A stretch of 8,874 nucleotides of DNA from Methanobacteriota archaeon. Lineage in GTDB: Archaea > Halobacteriota > Syntropharchaeia > JACQPP01. Shown piece after piece: positions 5,333 through 8,874 of this stretch; the first letter of the stretch is position 1, and each line of letters starts with the position of its first letter. The position numbers and the translations under genes are program-made. The DNA lies in NCBI GenBank assembly GCA_016207465.1, contig JACQPP010000106.1, positions 1-8,874 of the forward strand, in the 5' to 3' direction. Below the pieces are notes generated by a model that was given only the letters and a program-made list of their open reading frames with translations, did no database searches and was not told the origin of the DNA.

Positions 5333-6189
5333 CCCAGGACTTCCAGCAGTTCCCGGTGCTTCTCCCCGCGCCCCGCGGCCACCAGGGTGAACCCCCGCAC
5401 CCCCACCGGCTTCCCCTCCAGCGGATTCCCCCGGAGGTCGGTGGCCACCCCCCCCGTCTCCCGGAGGATGAGGAGCCCCGCGGCCACGTCGAAGCCCCGG
5501 AGGATTCCCCGCACGTCCGCCACCCCGTCGAGGCTCCCCCGGGCGGTGAGGCAGAGGTCGAGGGCCATGGAGCCCAGGGTGCGCACGTTGCCCGCGGCGA
5601 GGAGGTTCTGCACCCCCGGCGCGGGCCGCCCGGCCCCGTAGGCGTAGAGCCCCACCACGCTCCGCCCCGGGGGCACCCGGTGGCGCAGGAGCCTCCCGTT
5701 GAGCCGCGCCCCCTCTCCCCGGCGGGCCTCATAGGTGTGGCCGTCGGGGATGGAGACCACCGCCCCCCGGGTGATGTCCCCCAGGGTGGTCCCGCGGGTC
5801 TTGGGGCTCCAGGCGAGGCTGGTGGTGTAGAGGGGGATGTCGCGGGCGATGTTGGTGGAGCCGTCCACCGGGTCGAAGATGAAGCAGCCCCCCGGCTCTC
5901 CGCCTCCCACCACTCGGTCCCCGCGCTCCTCGGACACGACGCGGGCGGTGATGCGGCGGCGGGCCATGGCCCTCTCGAGGGCCTCCTCGGCCACCAGGTC
6001 CACCCGGCGGGTCTCGTCCCCCAAGTGGCGCCCCACCACGTCCCCGTAGCCCCGGCCCCGGAGGGCACGGCGCACTTCCCGGGCGACCTCACCTGCGATG
6101 GCGGCGGCGTCCGGGGTGGGGCTGGGGCCGGTTCTGGGGCTGGCCCGGCTTCTGCCGGGGACGGCCCTGGTCGAAGTTCTGGAGGACAT
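5329..6189 (-). CDS. Inositol monophosphatase / FBPase / PAP phosphatase superfamily enzyme
   Basis: 286 aa from ATG 6189. This Mg2+-dependent, Li+-sensitive superfamily removes phosphate from inositol phosphate, fructose 1,6-bisphosphate or 3'-phosphoadenosine phosphate. The metal ligands are visible: E87 in VVSEE, the signature FDPVDGSTN with D106 and D109, and D234 in GFDVAAG near the end. Archaeal members often act as dual IMPase/FBPase. The position behind cysC makes a CysQ-like PAP phosphatase an equal possibility. Residues 1-26 are a Ser/Thr/Pro/Arg-rich stretch before the conserved first helix (DAAAIAGEVAREV). No start codon lies between ATG 6189 and that helix, so 6189 is chosen although it sits 101 bp inside cysC and lacks a ribosome site; GTG 6210 is an upstream option. 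Translation is probably coupled to cysC. The TAG stop overlaps the htpX TAA. Confidence 0.85.
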   Translation of the reverse strand: MSSRTSTRAVPGRSRASPRTGPSPTPDAAAIAGEVAREVRRALRGRGYGDVVGRHLGDETRRVDLVAEEALERAMARRRITARVVSEERGDRVVGGGEPGGCFIFDPVDGSTNIARDIPLYTTSLAWSPKTRGTTLGDITRGAVVSIPDGHTYEARRGEGARLNGRLLRHRVPPGRSVVGLYAYGAGRPAPGVQNLLAAGNVRTLGSMALDLCLTARGSLDGVADVRGILRGFDVAAGLLILRETGGVATDLRGNPLEGKPVGVRGFTLVAAGRGEKHRELLEVLG

Positions 6190-6718
6190 AGTTGACGACG
6201 CGCTTGGCACACTCCACCGAGGGAGCGCGGCCGGTGTCCAGGAGGAGCTCGGGCCGGCGGGGCTCCTCGTAGGGGACGGTGGCCCCGGGGACCTGGGCCC
6301 CCTGGGCCGCCTGGGCGTAGATGTCCGGGGGCGAGTGCTCCGCCTGGCGCCCCTTCTCCCTCCCCCGGGCCACGTCGAGACTGCATCGGGTGTAGACCTC
6401 GGCGAACTGGTTGACCCGGCTCCGGGCCAGGTCCCGCCAGCGGCGGCGGTGGGCGGTGGCGTCCACCATCACGTTGCTGCCGTTCTCGCTGAGGAGGCTC
6501 GCCAGGACCGCGAGGGCCCGGTAGACAATGTCCCGCTCCTCCTCCGTGTACCGGGGCTCCGGGGTGATGAGCCTCCGCAGTTCGTCGAGTTCGAGAATCT
6601 TGCAGGTGACCCCGCGGTCCCACAGCATCCTCTGGGCGGCCCGCGCGATGGTGGTCTTCCCGCTCCCCGGGATTCCGGTGAACCAGAGAACCCACCCCTC
6701 CCTCCGCGGCATCGCCAT
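6089..6718 (-). CDS. cysC: Adenylylsulfate (APS) kinase
   Basis: 209 aa. It phosphorylates adenosine 5'-phosphosulfate to PAPS, the sulfate donor for sulfotransferases and a step in sulfate assimilation. The P-loop GIPGSGKT is at 15-22 with K21. LELDELRR (42-49) replaces the usual DGDN-type segment. The region 132-162 (YAQAAQGAQVPG, PYEEPRRPELLLDTG) matches the APS kinase signature in which PYE.P..PE is followed by LDTG. The usual loop after the third strand is changed to VDATAHRRRW (85-94), so another small-molecule P-loop kinase is possible but less likely. Beyond residue 182 a basic, proline-rich tail of 27 residues has no counterpart in the family and lies over the start of the phosphatase gene. 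GGAGGT at 6730-6735 (minus strand) is a good ribosome site for ATG 6718. No ATP sulfurylase gene is in view. Confidence 0.82.
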   Translation of the reverse strand: MAMPRREGWVLWFTGIPGSGKTTIARAAQRMLWDRGVTCKILELDELRRLITPEPRYTEEERDIVYRALAVLASLLSENGSNVMVDATAHRRRWRDLARSRVNQFAEVYTRCSLDVARGREKGRQAEHSPPDIYAQAAQGAQVPGATVPYEEPRRPELLLDTGRAPSVECAKRVVNYVLQNFDQGRPRQKPGQPQNRPQPHPGRRRHRR

Positions 6719-6729
6719 AGGCTCTTCGG

Positions 6730-6735
6730 ACCTCC
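6730..6735 (-). promoter_or_regulatory. Strong ribosome binding site of cysC
   Basis: GGAGGT on the minus strand, 11 bases before ATG 6718. It is the only full Shine-Dalgarno sequence noticed in the window. Together with the farther TATA box it shows that cysC has a true leader, unlike its neighbours. Confidence 0.6.
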
Positions 6736-6770
6736 AGATTCCTCGCTCGTCTGCTCTGCTCGCCGGGCAT

Positions 6771-6780
6771 CAATATAAAA
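6771..6780 (-). promoter_or_regulatory. TATA box of the cysC-phosphatase operon
   Basis: The minus strand reads TTTTATATTG, close to the archaeal consensus. It is centred about 57 bases before the cysC ATG, which gives a leader of roughly 30 bases containing the GGAGGT site. Confidence 0.6.
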
Positions 6781-6789
6781 GGTTGCTAT

Positions 6790-6912
6790 GTGGTTGGCCA
6801 ACGCCGCCCCGTCCTCGGTATTGCCGTCGCCCGCCTCCCCTGAACGCCGCCCCGCGGGGCGGCGTTGGCCAATGACGGGGGCGACGGCGGCCAACCACGA
6901 GGGCAGCGTTCA
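6790..6912. repeat. Cluster of mutually exclusive inverted repeats upstream of L11 and cysC
   Basis: Bases 6843-6866 are a perfect 24-bp palindrome (AACGCCGCCCCG and its complement). Its right half and flank (6855-6872) are also complementary to 6794-6811 over 18 bp, so two alternative stems compete for the same strand. Further complementary pairs are 6790-6799 with 6889-6898, 6823-6832 with 6879-6888, and 6841-6847 with 6906-6912. The cluster fills the spacer between two divergent promoters. It could be an operator array, a structured RNA or a repeat element. Confidence 0.75.
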
Positions 6913-6940
6913 GGTCTAACGAGGCGCGGGGCCGAACAAC

Positions 6941-6950
6941 CTTTATGTTT
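6941..6950 (+). promoter_or_regulatory. TATA-like box of the L11 gene
   Basis: CTTTATGTTT lies about 31 bases before ATG 6976 in otherwise GC-rich DNA, which implies a very short leader. The repeat cluster ends about 30 bases upstream and would lie outside the L11 transcript. Confidence 0.5.
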
Positions 6951-6975
6951 CGCCCCGTGGAGCCATAGGCCAGCC

Positions 6976-7476
6976 ATGCCGCAGCAGGTCCGCATCCTGG
7001 TCCCCGGGGGCAGGGCCACCCCAGGTCCCCCCCTGGGGCCCACCCTGGGCCCCCTGGGCATCAACATCAAGCAGGTGGTGGACGCCATCAACCAGAAGAC
7101 CGGCGCCTTCGACGGCATGTCGGTCCCGGTGGTCCTCACGGTGGCCGACGACAAGTCCTTCTCCCTGGAGGTGGGGACCCCCCCGGCCTCGGCCCTCATC
7201 CTGAAGGCCCTCGGCCTGGAGAAGGGCTCCAAGGAGGCCGGCAAAAATATGGTGGGAAACCTCACCATATCCCAGGCGGTGGAGATTGCCCGGAGGAAGG
7301 AGTCCACCATGCTCTCCCGCAGCCTCAAGGCCGCCGTCAAGCAGGTGGTGGGGACCTGTGTCTCCATGGGGGTCACCGTAGAGGGGAAGAGCCCCAAGGA
7401 GGTCCAGGCGGAGATTGACCAGGGGCTCCACGACGCGGCCCTGGCCCCCGCGCCGAAGGCCTCGAAGAAGGGGTAA
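6976..7476 (+). CDS. rpl11: Archaeal large ribosomal subunit protein L11 (uL11)
   Basis: 166 aa, normal for archaeal L11. It binds the GTPase-associated region of 23S rRNA at the base of the ribosomal stalk and helps factor-driven steps of translation. The N-terminal domain has the hallmark ATPGPPLGPTLGPLGI (14-29) followed by NIKQVVDAINQKTG (30-43). The archaeal form starts at the short VRILVPGG strand. The C-terminal rRNA-binding domain runs from about 72 to 150 and includes GNLTISQAVEIARRK (94-108) and VGTCVSMGVTVEGKSP (125-140). The chain ends in an Ala/Pro/Lys tail. ATG 6976 is chosen because homologues begin there; the frame is open back to 6865, but only through the palindromic spacer. 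L1, L10 or Spt5 genes, common neighbours in archaea, are absent from the flanks seen here. Confidence 0.95.
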   Translation: MPQQVRILVPGGRATPGPPLGPTLGPLGINIKQVVDAINQKTGAFDGMSVPVVLTVADDKSFSLEVGTPPASALILKALGLEKGSKEAGKNMVGNLTISQAVEIARRKESTMLSRSLKAAVKQVVGTCVSMGVTVEGKSPKEVQAEIDQGLHDAALAPAPKASKKG

Positions 7477-7480
7477 AAAG

Positions 7481-7489
7481 GTTTAAAAG
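7481..7489 (+). promoter_or_regulatory. TATA-like box of the membrane protein gene
   Basis: GTTTAAAAG follows the L11 stop by only four bases and is about 29 bases before ATG 7514. It implies a separate, nearly leaderless transcript for the downstream gene. The nearby A/T-rich sequence is too short to be a clear L11 terminator. Confidence 0.5.
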
Positions 7490-7513
7490 GGACGCCCCCC
7501 ATTGGGGGCCTGT

Positions 7514-8302
7514 ATGGCCCAGCAAGAGCAGCCCGCGGCGGAGCCCGCCCCCGAGACCCCCCCGAAGGGGAAGAAGAAGGGGGGCAAGAAGAAAATCTGC
7601 CTCATCGCGTTCCTCATCGCCCTCGCCGTGGCCGGAGGCGTCGGATTCTCCATGCTCCAGCCCCGGGCGGCCCAGGCGGCCACCGTGGACCCCTCGGTGC
7701 TCCAGGCCAACGGCTGGCAGCAGGTCGGCGGCGTGGCCACCACCAGCCAGGAGCAGAAGGCATCCGGCATCACCGTGAAAATCAACACCGCCAGCACCTC
7801 CTACACCCGTGACCTCACCGAGCTGAAGTCCAAGGCCCGGACCCTGGGAGTCACCCTCCCGGAGGACACCTCCCAGTTGAACCAGGTGTTCACCTTCCGC
7901 GCCGACCGCGTCGCCCTCCCGGCAATCGCGGATTTGCCCATGTTCAAGTCCACCGCCGTGGACCAGCTCGCCCAGGTGGCCGAGTCCCAGTTCGTGGACA
8001 CCGTCCGCGCGGCGGGGGTCTCCGACTTCCAGTTCAAGGAGACCCAGAGGGTCACCGGCCCCTCGGGGCGCACCCTCCAGGGCAAGGTCTTCGAGGGGAC
8101 CTTCGCCACCACCCTCGGCTCCACCCCGCTCTCGGGGTCCATCCGGGGCTTCCAGGCGGTCTCCAGCGACGGCCCCCTCACCGTCATCTCCGGGGTGGTC
8201 CCCGGGAGCATCAAGATGGGGGCCCGGGACGTCTCCAAATTGGTAGGCCACGACGGAGACAAGGAGTGGACGGGCCTCCTCCAGCTCGCTGGCTCGGTCT
8301 AA
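7514..8302 (+). CDS. Single-pass membrane-anchored protein of unknown function (faintly DUF6517-like)
   Basis: 262 aa from ATG 7514; a TTG at 7502 in frame is less likely. Residues 1-17 are Ala/Pro/Glu-rich, 18-27 are almost all Lys and Gly, and 28-47 form one hydrophobic segment. The positive charge before it predicts a cytoplasmic N-terminus and an outside C-terminal domain. Cleavage after AAQA (about 52-55) would release the domain instead. The 200-residue exterior part is rich in Ser, Thr, Val and Gly and probably beta-rich. It begins with VDPSVLQANGWQQVGG and has regularly spaced polar strands. I am reminded of haloarchaeal DUF6517 proteins by the order A.V....L...GW and a closing strand on secretion-type domains, but this is weak. 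It has its own TATA box behind L11 and a T-rich end, so it is likely monocistronic. No catalytic motif is visible. Confidence 0.75.
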   Translation: MAQQEQPAAEPAPETPPKGKKKGGKKKICLIAFLIALAVAGGVGFSMLQPRAAQAATVDPSVLQANGWQQVGGVATTSQEQKASGITVKINTASTSYTRDLTELKSKARTLGVTLPEDTSQLNQVFTFRADRVALPAIADLPMFKSTAVDQLAQVAESQFVDTVRAAGVSDFQFKETQRVTGPSGRTLQGKVFEGTFATTLGSTPLSGSIRGFQAVSSDGPLTVISGVVPGSIKMGARDVSKLVGHDGDKEWTGLLQLAGSV

Positions 8303-8304
8303 TC

Positions 8305-8368
8305 TTTCTTTTTTCTTTTCGTTTTGCGTAAAAGAAAAAAGAAAAATTAACTAAAGAAAAAAGAAAAA
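8305..8368. repeat. T-tract/A-tract inverted repeat with duplicated A-tract; terminator of the upstream gene
   Basis: TTTCTTTTTTCTTTT (8305-8319) is exactly complementary to 8330-8344 around a 10-base loop. A 16-base A-rich segment at 8331-8346 is repeated exactly at 8353-8368. The T-tract starts three bases after the TAA at 8300-8302 and is a good archaeal terminator for the plus-strand gene. The A-tracts on the far side have no convergent gene to serve, so they remain unexplained as terminators. The layout resembles the spacer at 2624-2739. Confidence 0.8.
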
Positions 8369-8383
8369 GGTGTAGGCGTCCCG

Positions 8384-8874
8384 ATGGTCTCTGTTCCCCC
8401 GGTGGTGGCGGTCTCCGGCAGCGACGGGGACGACCCCGACCTCAGCCCCCACGCCCTCCGGGTGGCCGAGGAGGTGGGGCTCCACCTGGCCCGCCAGGGG
8501 GCCATCCTGGTCTGCGGGGGGAAAACCGGGGTCATGGAGGCCGCCTGCCGCGGGGCATCCCGGGCCGGCGGTGTCACCGTGGGCATCCTCCCCCGGGACC
8601 GCGGGGAGGCCAACCGCTACGTGCAGGTCCCCCTGGCCACCCACCTGGGGACCACCCGCAACTTCCTCCTCGTGCAGATGGCCGATGCCGTCATCGGAGT
8701 CGCCGGGCGATGGGGGACCCTCAGCGAAGTGGCCTTCTCCCTGAACCTCGACAAGAGGACCATCGTCATCCGGGGCACCGGGGGATGGAGCGACCTCATC
8801 GGGGTCTACGGCTCCCGCTTCGCCGTGCGCCCCCTGGTGGCCGCCGACGCCCGCGAGGCGGTGCGCCTCGCCCT
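8384..8874 (+). CDS. SLOG-fold TIGR00725-like nucleotide-binding protein (C-terminus beyond the window)
   Basis: The reading frame runs from ATG 8384 to the window edge, giving 163 complete codons without a stop. The protein opens with a Rossmann-like strand VVAVSGS (7-13). A helix follows and then the motif CGGKTGVMEAACRGA (44-58), which matches the GG..G.M.A...GA phosphate-binding loop of the LOG/TIGR00725/DprA-like superfamily. A second landmark is GRWGTLSEVAF (108-118), in the place of the PGG.GT..E motif that holds catalytic Arg/Glu in cytokinin-activating LOG enzymes. T90-T91-R92-N93 lies between. This group binds nucleotides or related ligands; some members were called molybdenum cofactor carriers. 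The true substrate is unknown, and nucleoside-monophosphate hydrolysis is not assured because the Pro-Gly-Gly is changed to Ala-Gly-Arg-Trp-Gly. GGTG at 8369-8372 is a possible ribosome site. It probably forms a unit separate from the gene behind it. Confidence 0.82.
   Translation, partial: MVSVPPVVAVSGSDGDDPDLSPHALRVAEEVGLHLARQGAILVCGGKTGVMEAACRGASRAGGVTVGILPRDRGEANRYVQVPLATHLGTTRNFLLVQMADAVIGVAGRWGTLSEVAFSLNLDKRTIVIRGTGGWSDLIGVYGSRFAVRPLVAADAREAVRLA

Noticed and set aside
5298..6773. 491-codon minus-strand frame through the phosphatase and cysC region
   Set aside because: It is out of frame with the P-loop, DPVDGST and APS kinase motifs. Its Pro/Gly/Arg/Ser/Trp bias marks it as a frame shadow.
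6865..6975. N-terminal extension of L11 from an upstream start
   Set aside because: It would cross the palindromic spacer and the TATA-like box. Archaeal L11 proteins begin at the MPQQVRI position.

Overview
The window reads as a GC-rich archaeal chromosome segment. The clearest marker is an archaeal-type ribosomal protein L11 (6976-7476). Several genes also have a TATA-like box about 27-32 bases upstream of the start codon and almost no room for a leader, as in archaea with leaderless mRNAs. A high-GC Thermoplasmatota-like lineage is my guess; the sequence does not prove the phylum.

Left region (1-1626). The window opens with the last codons of a secreted protein carrying thrombospondin type 3-like calcium-binding repeats. 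Next comes an island of visibly lower GC. It holds a 69-bp mini-element with perfect 12-bp inverted ends, a minus-strand gene for a coiled-coil protein with a DUF2130-like, PD-(D/E)xK-type nuclease domain, and a second direct copy of the mini-element's left 54 bp. The nuclease-like gene therefore sits between two directly repeated insertion-sequence-like ends and looks acquired.

Centre (1636-5332). A secreted TIM-barrel glycoside hydrolase candidate is followed by an elaborate inverted-repeat region that carries T-rich tracts for both convergent transcripts. On the minus strand, an RlmE/FtsJ 2'-O-methyltransferase gene and an NmrA-like NAD(P)-binding protein gene form a tight operon. The RlmE gene diverges from an htpX-like membrane protease gene across a 57-bp gap with one shared TATA-like box. 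The HtpX protein carries a textbook EF-hand loop in its C-terminal part.

Right-centre (5329-6975). An inositol-monophosphatase/FBPase-superfamily gene converges on htpX with overlapping stop codons. It also overlaps the end of an upstream cysC-like APS kinase gene by 101 bp. The pair may couple PAPS synthesis to PAP removal. A repeat-rich intergenic region containing a 24-bp perfect palindrome lies between cysC and the divergent L11 gene.

Right end (6976-8874). L11 stands without the usual L1/L10 neighbours in view. It is followed by a separately promoted single-pass membrane protein of unknown function, faintly like the haloarchaeal DUF6517 family, and then by a truncated SLOG/TIGR00725-type nucleotide-binding protein. 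The spacer before that last gene repeats the T-tract/A-tract inverted-repeat design seen near 2620-2740.

No tRNA, rRNA or CRISPR array was seen. The most unusual items are the repeat-flanked nuclease-like gene, the EF-hand in HtpX, the cysC-phosphatase overlap and the structured intergenic elements.
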